The translations under genes and the position numbers were made by a program. Under the pieces are notes generated by a model. It saw only the letters and a program-made list of their open reading frames with translations, had not been told where the DNA came from and made no database searches. This document shows positions 25,003 to 36,735 of a stretch of 64,000 bases of DNA, in pieces. Every line of letters begins with the position of its first letter. Position 1 is the stretch's first letter. Source of the stretch: Pseudorasbora parva (Eukaryota; Chordata; Actinopteri; Cypriniformes; Gobionidae); assembly GCF_024679245.1 (NCBI RefSeq), contig NC_090196.1:4961361-5025360 (forward strand), read 5' to 3'.

Positions 25003-28000
25003 ATTCACTTTCACAGCTGCTGGAATCTGCTTGAGGCATCTGCTTTTCTGTGTTAAAGAAAAAATATAGTAATTATCAAAATGTAAATTACTTACAACTT
25101 ATATATTAATATGTATAATAATTAATAACATATTTGATCAGCCTTAAAAAGCAGGGACGTGCACAGGGGGGTTGCTCAGGTTGCCCGGGCAACTGCCCAT
25201 ATGCCCTTCTCGACTCACGTTGCCCTTCCGAGGTGGAAAAAAATAATAAAAAAAATCGTACAATGGATGCAGAATTTCACGTAGGCCAAGATACAAAAAA
25301 AAAACTCGCAAAGCCTCGTTCACTTCCATATTCGGGTACCCGTCCGAAAGTGAAAGTAAAGCAATTGCTTGGGGCACCGAGCTGGCCTGGGGCCTCAAGA
25401 CAGCGACAGGTTAAGAATAAAATGCAACGACAAACTGCTTGAGCGCCCCCTTTGATAGTCAAATGCAGTAAAGTGCAATGACACTGTTATCGGAATCCCC
25501 CTCAAGGGGGCCCTCTCAGTCGTCGCTGACAACAGCCACCCAACCACGCAATCTCTGCCGGCAAAATACAAAACCTCCTCGGCGATCATGAAGCGGAATT
25601 ATGCTTTAGGAAGCCAGAAAAGAAAAAAGAGAAAAAACAAGATAGTGGTAAGTGATAAATTACACTGTATAAAATAGCTTTATTTGTACAAAAATGGTGT
25701 AATTTTGCAGCAGGTAGGCTAGCAAAAATATGTTTATATTAGCTAACGTTACCTGACTGACGGCAAATGCTGCTTGTAACGAACAGTTAGTGCAACTTTG
25801 TTTTCGAACGGATGGAATACGGATGGATAAAGAAGACGCACATCTGTTCTAGAATAACTGTTTATCGTATTTAATGACATAAAATTGCTATAGCTTTGTA
25901 ATAGGTTTTGATGAAAGTGGCATAGCATGCTATACTAACTATGTTTATGCTATGCATAAATAACCTGGAATAGTTAATATAGCATTAACTATTATTATAA
26001 ACATTATTTAACCAGAAAGAGGCAGAGGAACATGATTTTTTTCATAGCTTATCTTAATGTGCTAGAGTCGGGATATATGGTAGTAACAGTTTATGCAAAT
26101 ATGATATTATTTTTATAAGTTACCAATGGATCTTGAACAGTTACTTTATTCGGTGTGGCAATTTTTACACTGTTGCATTTTGAAGTACAGTATCAGGACA
26201 ACCCACATGTTTTACTGTTACTGTTTATTAACTATTTAACAGGTATTATAGTCATCTGTTGCAACTTCATAATAACCATACAGATGATGTTTATAGACAG
26301 TTTACAAACCAACTAGTAACCCTTAACAAAGTGTTAGGAATATTTGGTCTGTCTATCTATGCAATGTTTATAGATGTTTAAAAAATGGTTTCTTAAAGTT
26401 TTACAAACATTTTTTAATCATTACCCGTTTATCTGTAGAAAGTTAGCCATGTCCATTTTGCTTGGGACCCCCAAATTCCTTCTAACCGCCCTGGCTGAGC
26501 CTGCATGAGCGGCACTAGAAGGAGATTGTCGCGGTTGTCGGGTGAGACTTAAAGTTGTCGGAAAGGTATAACAAACGGACGATCATAAACTGTTGATGGC
26601 AGTTAAATTAATATTGTCTTTTTTTATTAGACTATTGATATTGACTGGTTTAAGTTCTTTATTGGTATAGGCAAGGGAAATGGCCTCAAACGCACCAAAA
26701 TGCAGGAAAACACATCTACGAAATAAAAAAAATTCTTGGGGGAGAAACCCCCAGACCCCCCTGCAAAAAAATAGCCCCACCTATAATATTTTTCCTGACC
26801 AGAACATAAATACCACTAGGGGGCATTGAAATAATAATGATAATGGCAATAACAATAATATGTAATTGGACAGATCATGGGGGGTGGTTTCGGTTGGGGG
26901 TGGGGGGGGGGGGGTCCCTTTTTTAGGTCAGAGCAACTGCCCCTCAAAAATCCTGTGCACGTCCCTGTTAAAAAGGGTTTCTGTACCTTTTTCTGTTGCT
27001 CTTTTTTTTCTTCCTCCATTTCGGTCTCCACTATACTTCAGCCAGGTTTTTATTTTTTCCTCTGCTTCCACCACTTTTGCTCCTTGTTTTTTGGCTGCAT
27101 CTGTCAGAATCAAATTTAAAAAAATAAAACAGAGAAAGGGTTAGCAAACAGATCTTATCTGAGGTGTATTTTGTAGAGCTCTGTGTGATTAGATTAATTG
27201 GCATTCTTTCATTGACTTGCATTGTATTTCATTCAATGACATATTATGTGAGACTCTAAGGGGTTGTTTCCTCTTTTGCTATTTCAAAGTTATGTCTAAG
27301 TTTTGAATGTTTTTTAAAACATATCACCTATGACAACTTTTGCTAGCACGAGTGTAGAAAATGGGCTCTTCTGTCCTCTCCCTTGCCAATTAAAATTGTT
27401 GGCCAACTCATTGGTTATTATTTCCCTCATGATTCTGTGGACAATGTCTTTGGCAGATGTTCCACCCAAGCTGGTAAGATATCTTGTCTATGAAAAAAAT
27501 TAAACATAAAATTGTGTTAAGCAGCAGTAAATCAGGTCTAGATACATGTTAGTATTCTTTTAAGTGAAGTAACAGAAGCAGAACATTAGAATTTACCAGA
27601 GAACGTTGTGTGTCTCTGTTTGACAGCCTATCCTCCAGATCTTTTATGCCTGTCATGTTCCTTAATGGAAACTGAAACTCCTCATTTACAACTTCAGCTG
27701 CATTCTCTCTTCGCATAATGGCCTGAAGGAGGAGCGTATTCTGCCTGACTTGACCCTTTATCTCTTCCAGCATCTGGTAGAGCCGGAGTTCTCTTTCTGA
27801 ATCAGACAAACATACGATGCAACATTACAACTAGGGCCGGGACTCGATAAAAAAAATTAATCAAATTAATTAGAGGCTTTGTAATTAATTAATCGAAATT
27901 AATCGCATTTTAATTGCATATAAATATTTGACCTGAGAACAATGAGAAGTAATTTTTCACATGTATCTTTAGTAGACCATTGAATAATGACTGAATACAT

Positions 28001-31000
28001 AAGCTTAATCAACAAAATATTGTTTATTTATTTCAGTCCAGCAGACCAGCGCAATGTTTGCCATTAAGTTTAGCAAAAGCATATTTGTGATATTTGAGGC
28101 TCGATGTGCTGCGGTGATACGCAAATTCCTTGTTGTATAGCTTGCACAAAACCATGTTCTTGACGACGCTTCCATCCTTTTGTTTTTTAAAACAAAATTT
28201 CCCATCCACGGGGCCGAGCAAAGCGGCCTCATCAGCTTCTTCGATCATGTTCACTCATGCCCTGCGTCTCAATCAGCTCCCTAGTTCACTAGTCAGAGCA
28301 CTGATCAGGACATAAGTCAATGGGCTGACTCCCTGATCAGTGCCCTGACTACTGAACTAGGGAGCTGATTGAGACGCACCCATGGTTTGTTGTTGTCGTG
28401 ACTCCGGAGCGAGCGCTAGTTGGTGTTTCAGTATAATCGGTCCGTCGAAACTCATTCATTGAAAAACGTTCCGCGGTGCAAAAATAAGTGTGGTTAAATA
28501 CCTCTTGTAAAAAAAAAAAAACTATTGTAGAAGGTTTTGGAGTAATTCTACGTACCATCTTGTCTTGGTTCAGGGACTGTCACAGCAGGTGCTGATGGTG
28601 CAAATGGTGGTATGGCTGGCAAGTTCAGGCTTTTGGCTCCATTACTGCAGAATTTTTTTTTTTTTGGTCTTTCCATTGTCTCTGGATATGGAACAGTTAG
28701 AAACAGAATCAGTAGGCTACAATGTACAATACATTGCCAAACATCACAACATTTACTTCATCCAGAGTTTCGTTGCGATCTTATACAACAGGAATGTGGC
28801 CAATGTTCAAAAGTTCCTTTCAACATATCGTCCTCTTGGAATGAAATATAGTTTACTACAACTCAATTTTGACAGAGATGTCATATATAACATTGTACTG
28901 TAATTTCCCAACTATTAGCCACAGTTTATACATTTATTTTGCTAAATTTTTTCAGGTAAATACACGAGAGCAGAACTTAAAGGTAGGGTAGGCAGTTTTG
29001 TATGGAATGAATTTTGTGCCATAATTAAACAAATAAATCCATCATTTTGCAAACAAACGCGATCTGCTTTGCAAAGGATAACACGACTTGCAAACAAACA
29101 GAAAGCGATGTGCAAATGCAGTTCAGGCTGATTTTCTCACAAATGCATTTCTCTTCCAAAACAGCAGATTTCAGGCATGTAATAATTCACCCATTTTTTG
29201 GGGGGAGGGGATAAGCCTTTTGGGACTATTCACAAACAGTATTTGCATTAATTTGTGTTAAATATATTATTAGTCCCGAGATTCTTCGCCTTAGTGAATA
29301 AATACATCGAGCGGCTTATATACATCTGTATACCTTGCTGGTCTGGTGGTAGAATTTATGTTAACCGTGTCAAAGGTTTCTGGTTCTAATCCGCTCTTAT
29401 GTATTTTTTTTTCTTTTCTTCTTCATTAAAATCAAAGATATTCAATGATTGTATATTAAGAGCAGGGACACAGGGAATAGAGTCTCTCTCCGCAACGGCA
29501 TTAAGCGATAGATTGGCTCGTCTGTGTGTGAAGGCTGTATGCACTAGCCAAAAGAGAACGCAAACCCCGCCTACTTTGATTTGATTGGCCATCTCAATCA
29601 TTTTGACATTGACAAGCGCAGTTACACCTGAGGCAAAACAGACTAAAATGTTACTTTTAAACTTTTTTGTCATCCCAACAACAACATCCAGAGCCTCTGG
29701 GGGGTCAATTTGGCCCTTTCTAATTATTTGGGGGGGGGCTTTTCCCCTTGAATGTCTATGGTGGTTACGACCCTGTAGTGCAATACACCCACAATACTTT
29801 GAACAAAAATAGTTAAAATGGTATAGTTTTAACAGTGTTCATTAAAGTGCTAAATTTGATATTGCATCAGAGGTGAACTATAGTTGGCTGGGCTTGGTCC
29901 TTCTCCCCCATACACAGGGAAATGAACAGCAGAAAAACAAATATTCATCATTCTGCTTATAATATATAGCCTACTCTGCTTAAAATATATTTTATTTTAT
30001 CAGGATTTACCATATTTAATGTGACAGTAACATATACAAAACTAAATCTGTCTAAACTTTAATCCACAATACATATTTTTGCATTTTTGTATTGCAATAT
30101 ATTGTGAAACGATACACCCTTACACTATTTTGAATGTTCTCATTTGAATTGTATCGTCAAATGTACAAATTACATAAAAGTAAATTCTTTTTTATATCCC
30201 GTTACACTACAGTGGATAAATGATATGGAGGATGGATGCATGCATTTTAATGAGAAAAAACTAGCCCTAGCTAAAATGTTTTCAGCCATAATGTCACTAC
30301 TGATTTCGCTCTTGTTGGTCACAATAATATCTATATATTTTTAGGTTTTTTTGTTTTGTTTTGTTTTTATGAAATAGGGTTGACAAAGTGAAAATCTCAA
30401 AATGATTAATAATAGATACAGTAAGACAGAAATACTGCATCCGGTTCCTCGCTCATTTTCATCTGAAAACGTGTTTGAAAATCGTAAATTGACCCAAAGT
30501 GCCATCTGCTGTTCTGGTAGAGGAAGTTCAATCAATCAACTTTATTTATATAGCGCTTTTACAATCACGATTGTGTCAAAGCAGCTTCACAGTATCAAAC
30601 AGGATAATATCGCAACAAAATTAGATTTGGCTGTACAGTCGTACTGGAGTAAACAGTGATGTTATCAGCTTATTTTAATTTATCATAGAGCAACAATGTT
30701 GGCAGATCAGTATTTAAGTTTATAGAATTAAATAAGACCTAATTCATACATTTTATTTGTATAATAAGTTGAATAACTTTAATCATATTTTTAGTGTCCC
30801 CAACTGAGCAAGCCAAGCCAAAGGCGACAGTGGCAAGGAACCAAAACTCCATCAGGTTGCTCAACTACATTTGTGAGAAAATCAGCGCGAAGTGCATTTG
30901 TGAGAAAATTAAGCTGAGAGATAGTAACAAACATGTATGCATTTATGTGGATTTGGTATTTGTTCAAAGGTTACATGCAATTTGTAGGATGGTTTGTATT

Positions 31001-31907
31001 TATTTGTGAAATATGCATGCTCACTCATTTATTTGCAAAACACAATACATATATTTGTTACTCCTCTGCGTTTTCGCTCAAACTATTCTTTGTATTTGCA
31101 CATCGCTTTCTGTTTGTTTGCGAGTTGAGTTTTCCTTTGCAAAGCAGATCGTGTTTGTTTGCAAAATGCTGGATTTGTTTGTTTAATTATGGTACAAAAA
31201 TCACTCCATAGTTTTGGTCTAACAAACTTTTTCCCAAATCTTTATATACCAATACATAATTAAAATGTAAGAACTCTGGCAAAGAGAGTATACAAATCGA
31301 GTGTCTGTACCTGTGTGGAGCCAGCTTGTTGAGGCCTGCACTGGAGGTCTTCCTGAAGCTGTATCAGATGTAAATCCATTTACATATTTCGATGATGGTC
31401 TGTTGGACACATTAAGTGTAATACATTTTTTAAAAGTGCAGTGCAAATAAGCAGTAGGCTATAAAAGGAGAACAGAGGAAACATACAATCTTTTCCGTAC
31501 ACTGTCCTCATCTGTAGACTCCAAAGTGTTGCCTTTACAAAACTTCACCAGCTTTCTTCTGGCTTTTTCATAGGAATCTAAACAAAGAAACAAACAACAT
31601 CACTAAGCATATTATCTGAACATTTGAAAAGAACGGTTTGGCATAACTCACAAGGAACATCTTTTAATATTTTTTAATAGTTATTTCTAATTAATAATTA
31701 ATTCCTCAAAGACTTACCATACTCAGCCACCCATTCGGTTATATATTCGCCCCATTCTTCATCAGGAGTTTCATTTTTTTCAACCGCTTTTCTACATTTT
31801 GTACCATTATATGGGGGCCAAAAGGAAATTTTTTTATCGATGCTCAGCCAGTCACTAGGTATCACCTCTGTCTCATTCTTTTCAGTAAAAACAACTATAG
31901 AATACAT
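25003..31907 (-). CDS. DUF4806-like second gene of the transposon, 8+ exons
   Basis: Exons read from splice signals on the - strand: 31718-31907 (ATG; MYSIVVFTEKNETEV and FWPPYN), 31487-31577 (SYEKARRKLVKFCKG), 31311-31399, 28556-28644, 27597-27796 (MLEEIKGQVRQNTLLLQ, PLRNMTGIKDLEDRL), 27328-27487 (YLTSLGGTSAKDIVHRI, FNWQGRGQK), 26987-27100 (IKTWLKYSGDRNGGRKKR) and 25003-25047. Each junction has AG/GT. Frames join correctly except exon 3 to 4, where an exon may be missing or the gene is broken. The last exon joins an acceptor near 24242 and gives an immediate TGA. The LGG...FNW...GRKKR pattern is that of DUF4806 proteins, whose function I do not know. A hAT element sits in the intron before exon 8. 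Confidence 0.6.
25152..26967. mobile_element. 1.8-kb non-autonomous hAT element
   Basis: Inverted ends CAGGGACGTGCACAGG and CCTGTGCACGTCCCTG, exact 8-bp duplication TTAAAAAG (25144-25151, 26968-26975). No transposase motif. It lies in an intron of the DUF4806-like gene, 20 bases from an exon. A G-rich run occurs at 26897-26914. Confidence 0.9.
27833..28254 (-). pseudogene. hAT fragment with BED-type zinc finger start
   Basis: The - strand frame from 28254 contains FCFKKQKDGSVVKNMVLCKLY, NKEF and HRSTSSLKYHKYAF, like the BED finger (C-x2-C...H) of hAT transposases, although the second cysteine is Tyr here. The terminal-like AGGGCCGGGACTCGAT begins at 27834. The rest of the transposase is absent and the other end is not found. 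Confidence 0.55.
28263..28377. mobile_element. Palindromic MITE
   Basis: TGCGTCTCAATCAGCTCCCT at the left and its reverse complement at the right; arms of about 45 bases with a short centre. It lies within the intron that holds the hAT fragment. Confidence 0.75.
29335..29405 (+). repeat. tRNA-derived SINE-like fragment
   Basis: CTGGTCTGGTGGTAGAA resembles a polymerase III A box and GGTTCTAATCC a B box with one mismatch, 35-40 bases apart, followed by a T-run. It cannot be a functional tRNA because there is no closing acceptor stem. Confidence 0.4.
30535..30840 (-). mobile_element. L2-like LINE 3' end (reverse)
   Basis: Reverse copy of the family at 24440: TTTATATAGCGCTTTTACAA and CAAAGCAGCTTCACAGT, with CGACAGTGGCAAGGAACCAA near its inner end. 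Confidence 0.6.
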
Positions 31908-32065
31908 CTATAAAAAAACAAAAACAAACAAAAAAATATATCTAGTGTTACAAACTATATACATTTATTGAAGCTCTATTAATTACCCTGTGGAAATCTA
32001 TCTAAACTAAAATATGTCCTAGTCTTATTATTCTGGGGAGTGGGGGGATTGGGGGATTGGGGGAA

Positions 32066-33766
32066 TCAAGCAGTATGCAGCAAAGGATATGCCACAAACC
32101 CATCCTTATACTGTAAAAGAAGGACTTTTGAAACAGTCTGTGTAGGAACAATAGTCAATGACTGCCCGGGTTGTTTCACAAAGGATATATCAAGACTTGA
32201 TGAATCAATGGGATAGGTGAAAAAAGATGACTTATTTTGGAATTTAAGACAGACTAGATGTGATGCTTCCTTGTCTTTTAAAATGTTTTTCACTATATAA
32301 ATATCTCCATTGAACAGAATATAGTTATCTCCCTCTGATAAACAAATTAAAGTCCCACCATTTACGTATTTCTTATACTGTGTAAACTTCTGAGATGTCA
32401 CATTGTATGGAAAAGGCCCATTCTTATGTTCCTGGTAAAACCCATCCTTGCACATCCTTATTTTAGTTCTGACACTTGCTTTTTCTGACAATCTCCTGAT
32501 GATCTGTTGAAGGGGCTGGGTAGGGGTCCTTATCAATTTTTTTAATGTGTAGAGGAAGTTCTCAAATGGGAAAGCTGCAAAATTATGCAGCACACCAAAC
32601 TGCCTTGCATCATTGGCAAGATGTGTCAGCCCGTGTATGTTATACACAACGTAATTACCATAAACAGATTGAAAATGCTCGACAAATGTGATCAGTAACT
32701 TTTCAGCAAAATCACAGTACTGGAGACACAGTGATGGGCAGCATAGTATTCGAATGGCTACATGCAGAAGCATAAAATTGTGGTATAGAACATTCGGCAG
32801 ATGGTCTTTCAGTGCTACTGGACCTGTGTACAAGAGAAAAGTTCTGAACTCGGTTGCTTTCCACCTATCTACCTCAACAAGGGATCTCCCTTTCCGTGCA
32901 AACTCTCTGGGGAGTCTCATGGCAAAGGACATAAGCACTGCAGAAATTAGGCCTATCTGATGAGCACCTAAACGAGTTGGAAGCGGTCCCCTCATCCAAA
33001 ACCCTATCAACTTTCTCACAACCCCAAGAAAAACCAGGTGCATAACATCTAATGGAAATTGGGAGACCATACCAATTCCAACCCTTGTCAACACACTGGT
33101 CCCTTTATGGTGAAACTCATCGTCTTTATTAATAAAAGACGTATCTGTCCGTAAAGGTGAATCGACTTCAGGAAAAGTCATGCGATTTTCCGCCCATGTT
33201 CCCTCCTGTGTGCATTTTTCACAGCCGTGGTATGCATTGTGGGCTTTAATGTTTTTTACGAAAGCCCTCGCACTTGCATCGCAAACAAAATTTGAAATTT
33301 TAATATCTACATGTTTGCCAGTTACATCCACACCCTCTAATTTAAGCTTTTCATATTCATTTACAAATGATTCTAGGAACAGATTGACATTCTCTGGTTT
33401 TTTAGATCCAAGATATAAAGCGATGACAAATGGTTGCTTTGTTTTGTCTTCCTCTACCAAGCCTAGAAGGGGCCAGAACTGCTTATTGCTGCTTTTGAAT
33501 AAAGGTAGTCCATCAATATTCACTTGTAAATTAATAACCTTAGGGAGAGGGTCTATCTGGTTTAACACATGCCTAATGCCTTTCTCAACTCCAAAATAAT
33601 GCATGGTGCCACCAGCAATCTGCTGGACCTCATAATTAGTTGGAGTGCTTAAAAGAGTGCGGGCATCCTTTGGGAGATATGGATGATATTTTCTCAGGAT
33701 GCCCAACAGCCCATTTAGATGGCATTGTGGTATTTGGCTGTCTATTGCCCAACCTCTGAGCTCCTC
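32066..33766 (-). CDS. EnSpm/CACTA-type transposase (main exon)
   Basis: A single open frame of about 566 residues from a splice-acceptor-like AG before 33766 to the stop at 32066. In order it shows GWAIDSQIPQCHLNGLL, PKDARTLLSTPT, NIDGLPLFKSS with QFWPLLGLV, VCDASARAF with GCEKCTQEGTW, FPLDVMHLVFLGVVRKLI, and a C-terminal part with NIHGLTHL and FPFENFLYTLKKLIR. These are the blocks of the Transposase_21/CACTA family; IDG, CDA and DVMH carry likely catalytic acidic residues. No start ATG is seen in the open frame, so an upstream exon (N-terminal DNA-binding part) is missing or unrecognised. It is uninterrupted and probably young. It would cut and paste the 23379-35147 element. Confidence 0.8.
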   Translation of the reverse strand, partial: EELRGWAIDSQIPQCHLNGLLGILRKYHPYLPKDARTLLSTPTNYEVQQIAGGTMHYFGVEKGIRHVLNQIDPLPKVINLQVNIDGLPLFKSSNKQFWPLLGLVEEDKTKQPFVIALYLGSKKPENVNLFLESFVNEYEKLKLEGVDVTGKHVDIKISNFVCDASARAFVKNIKAHNAYHGCEKCTQEGTWAENRMTFPEVDSPLRTDTSFINKDDEFHHKGTSVLTRVGIGMVSQFPLDVMHLVFLGVVRKLIGFWMRGPLPTRLGAHQIGLISAVLMSFAMRLPREFARKGRSLVEVDRWKATEFRTFLLYTGPVALKDHLPNVLYHNFMLLHVAIRILCCPSLCLQYCDFAEKLLITFVEHFQSVYGNYVVYNIHGLTHLANDARQFGVLHNFAAFPFENFLYTLKKLIRTPTQPLQQIIRRLSEKASVRTKIRMCKDGFYQEHKNGPFPYNVTSQKFTQYKKYVNGGTLICLSEGDNYILFNGDIYIVKNILKDKEASHLVCLKFQNKSSFFTYPIDSSSLDISFVKQPGQSLTIVPTQTVSKVLLLQYKDGFVAYPLLHTA

Positions 33767-33779
33767 TTATCTTACCGGT

Positions 33780-33939
33780 AATTCGAAATCACGCACTCAC
33801 TGTTTTTTTGAATGAGCTCGCGCCTCAGTTCTTCTGACGTCACGCGCACTAGCGCAGCAGTCATCTATTCCAGTGTTTCCCAAGGGTGCCGCGGTCCTTC
33901 AAAAATATATGTATATATTTACTTCAGGAAAAGTCATGC

Positions 33940-34017
<78 letters not shown>

Positions 34018-35054
34018 GATAAAATGTGAATAAAACAATTAATATATTTTGAATGAATCTAATGTCTGAAATAACATATCTAATGTCTGACATCAACGTC
34101 TGTATTAGGGTAAAACAGTTCTCGATTCGCATGGTTCGGCACGCACTTGCAACGCGGTTCATCTCACATCTGATGACACATCTATATAATATGGGTTGTA
34201 ACTTGAAAATAACGCTTTATGTATGTTTCTGTCGAAGGATACTCGTGCTGGATCCTTGGTGATACATTACAACAGTGATGTTAAAAGAAAAAGGTGGGCA
34301 AAACGTTTTTTGCGGTCATCACCAAGCAGGTGCAGTGAGAAGACGCGAATGAAAACTCGCGCACTGAGAGATCTGTCTCTGTGCACTCATCCGATAGTGC
34401 GCACGCGTCTCACAGCACGCAAATGTTGATTTATCTTTCAAATCACAGCTCTTGAACCGAAAAAACTCACACAAAAAGTATGTCAACTCAACATGTCCAT
34501 CTTGATGAGTAGCCTTGCATAGTCACTGAACTGTATACATTCGAGAAATACAACGCATATCCGTACATTAAGGTCTTAAAGGGGCAGCCTTCACTGCTGT
34601 CTGTTTAATGTCAACAAAAGACAAGGACTCACTGCTCTTGATTAATTAGCTTTTGTAAGTATAATAGGATTCTATTATATTATTACATTATATGATATTA
34701 TTACATTATATTATATTATATTATATCAATCTTTAAATTTTACAGTCAAATATGCAATGTTATTTTACATTTGATCAATTTCTGTACCAGAAAACTAGTT
34801 AGACCTACCTGAAAAATCTGGAAGCATTTTTTTTTTTTGTATCTTTGCTCAATAGTAGTTATTTGTGCTGCTGCTTGTATTTAAATTAGTTGTTCTTATT
34901 ATTTTCTTTATTTTTATTTGACTTAAATAAAACATGTCAAATAAAATTTCAAATTTACACTCTTTTCCCCATGTTTACTGGGAAAAATGGTAAAACATGA
35001 AATGCTGCATGCATATATTTGAGGGAAGTGGTGGGCCATTGCAGCGACCATACC
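33780..35054. other. Transposase upstream region
   Basis: Contains a TA microsatellite (33951-34015) preceded by a 21-base copy of transposase sequence (ACTTCAGGAAAAGTCATGCG at 33921, also at 33165), a TATTA-rich stretch (34670-34730) and otherwise nothing recognised. The transposase promoter and first exon should be here. Confidence 0.5.
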
Positions 35055-35331
35055 AACGTTGGCCCAACGTTGTATTTCTGTCAGATAGGTTGGGCCAACG
35101 TAACCAACCAATATTGACGTTGGCCCAACGTCTGTTTGCTACCTGGGTATGTGAAAGTTAAGGGGCATAAAACAACATGAACTGCTTGTAATGTTTTTGC
35201 GGCTATTTATTAAATAAATCCTATTTCTAAGATATGGAATGTCGATACTGGGCTTTAATAAACTTGTTTATTTTAACCAGATCACCAACTTTGATATGAC
35301 TCTTTATGCGACAGTGTGGGTGGCTCTTAAA

Positions 35332-35347
35332 AGAGCCGTTGGGTTTG
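35332..35347 (-). terminator. Histone 3' stem-loop (split H4)
   Basis: Canonical and intact behind the 3' half of the interrupted gene. Confidence 0.93.
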
Positions 35348-35373
35348 TGGTTTTCCTTGATTTCAGGCGTTTA

Positions 35374-35532
<159 letters not shown>

Positions 35533-35748
35533 TTATACAAAATAAGTAGATTGCTAAGCAAACTGAGAGGAGAACTAACGTGTATACGCTCGCCAGCCGT
35601 CTGGCCAAAATCCCATAGGATTCAGGCGTCAGACGTAGGATTCGAGACGTTAGACGTCACGGTCACGTGTCGGAGCTGCGCTCAAAGTGCGCGGCGGCGT
35701 GGCGGCGACGTATGTGAGAAATTATATTTTTTTACTTTGCGTCTGAAT

Positions 35749-35856
35749 AACGTACGCGTGGATAAACGCCTGGATGACGTACGCGTGGATAAACGCCTGG
35801 ATAACGTACGCGTGGATAAACGCCTGGATAACGTACGCGTGGATAAACGCCTGGAT
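35749..35856. repeat. 27-bp tandem repeat, 4 units
   Basis: Unit AACGTACGCGTGGATAAACG plus CCTGGAT, four almost identical copies. Each unit contains the palindrome ACGCGT. No spacers, so it is not a CRISPR array. It is 230 bases from the element end and might bind a transposase. Confidence 0.93.
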
Positions 35857-36236
35857 ATATTCATCAAAATTTGGAAACTGTATCCTACTATTTTGATAGT
35901 TTTTGTGAGAAGTCTCTTTTTGGGGAAGCTTATTCAGCAAGGATGGATGAAGTTAAAGTATACACATTTATAATGCTGCAAAAGCTTATATTTTTATTTA
36001 TCCTTAAGTATAAAGCTTTTGCATTATAAATGTAGGCCTAGGCTATCTTTAACCCTCTGCCCGACGAAAGCACCGGCTTTTTTGATCAGATGATAATGTT
36101 GTCATCACATCACATGCATTTGTTAGATATCTGAGAAGTTACTACCATATATAATATTTCTATAATAATGTTGTCATTATTTGCACATTTGTTTTCAGAT
36201 ATTCAAAATGTGTGTACGGGATGTTACAGTCTATGG

Positions 36237-36735
36237 CAGGGGTTTTCAAACTGGGGTCCCCAGAAAAATTTCAGATAGCCTAATTTAATAGACAAAACAT
36301 AAATGAATAAAGTCTACCGAACAGTCTAACTGTTTTATTTATAAACGTTTCTTTCATTGTTTGCCATATACATACTTTTCAGAATTGCATATGTTTGCTT
36401 TGTATTTTTCTAGTGAGTTTTTCTCACTATAGTCCCCTTTATCTCGCTTACTGAGTTTGTAGAGCAGTATTCTTAATGCGATACATAGCTGCTTATTGTG
36501 AAAGTTGCCTATACTAGTCATTTTTTATTGAACAAGTTCTTCAGGTTTATACGTCCAATGTAAAGTATAGGCGATTTAATTTTGGAAACAGTGTTCTATT
36601 TAAAATGTCACACTTACTATTTATCTAACAGTTTCAATGTTTTTTCATACATAAAGAATATGGATTTAAGGGGGTCCCTCATAAAGGTTCATCATATTTG
36701 GGGGTCCTTGGCATCATAAAGTTTGAAAACCCCTG
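36237..36735. mobile_element. hAT MITE nested in the H4 element
   Basis: Ends CAGGGGTTTTCAAACTGGGG and AGTTTGAAAACCCCTG; flanks GTCTATGG and GTCTATGC, 7/8 identical. Confidence 0.85.

Larger units (their letters stand above)
28994..31216. repeat. Inverted-repeat-bounded segment in intron 3
   Basis: 28994-29118 and 31097-31216 are inverted copies (CATAATTAAACAAATAAATC, ATCTGCTTTGCAAAGGA, ACAGAAAGCGATGTGCAAAT), with a further matching GATTTTCTCACAAATGC segment inside. It may be a 2.2-kb non-autonomous element. It holds a tRNA-like SINE fragment and an L2-like 3' end. Confidence 0.6.
23379..35147 (-). mobile_element. 11.8-kb EnSpm/CACTA-like transposon
   Basis: Left end CCCAGGTAGCAAACAGACGT is repeated inverted at the right end (ACGTCTGTTTGCTACCTGGG, 35128-35147), and the match extends about 30 bases with one mismatch. 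TA is duplicated (23377-23378, 35148-35149). The empty site is seen at 53651-53662 (AATCCTTATGTG), so the element sits in an H4-H2B spacer. Inside both ends lie many copies of TTGGGCCAACG in both orientations, the subterminal repeats typical of CACTA elements. It carries a transposase frame and a second spliced gene, both on the - strand, plus nested hAT, L2-like and inverted-repeat insertions. The terminal CCCAGG differs from the usual CACTA/CACTG, so the superfamily call rests on the transposase. Confidence 0.8.

Noticed and set aside
33812..34162. Frames through the TA microsatellite
   Set aside because: Tyr-Ile repeats from TA dinucleotides; not coding.
35749..35856. CRISPR-like array
   Set aside because: Units are contiguous with no spacers, and the genome is a vertebrate.
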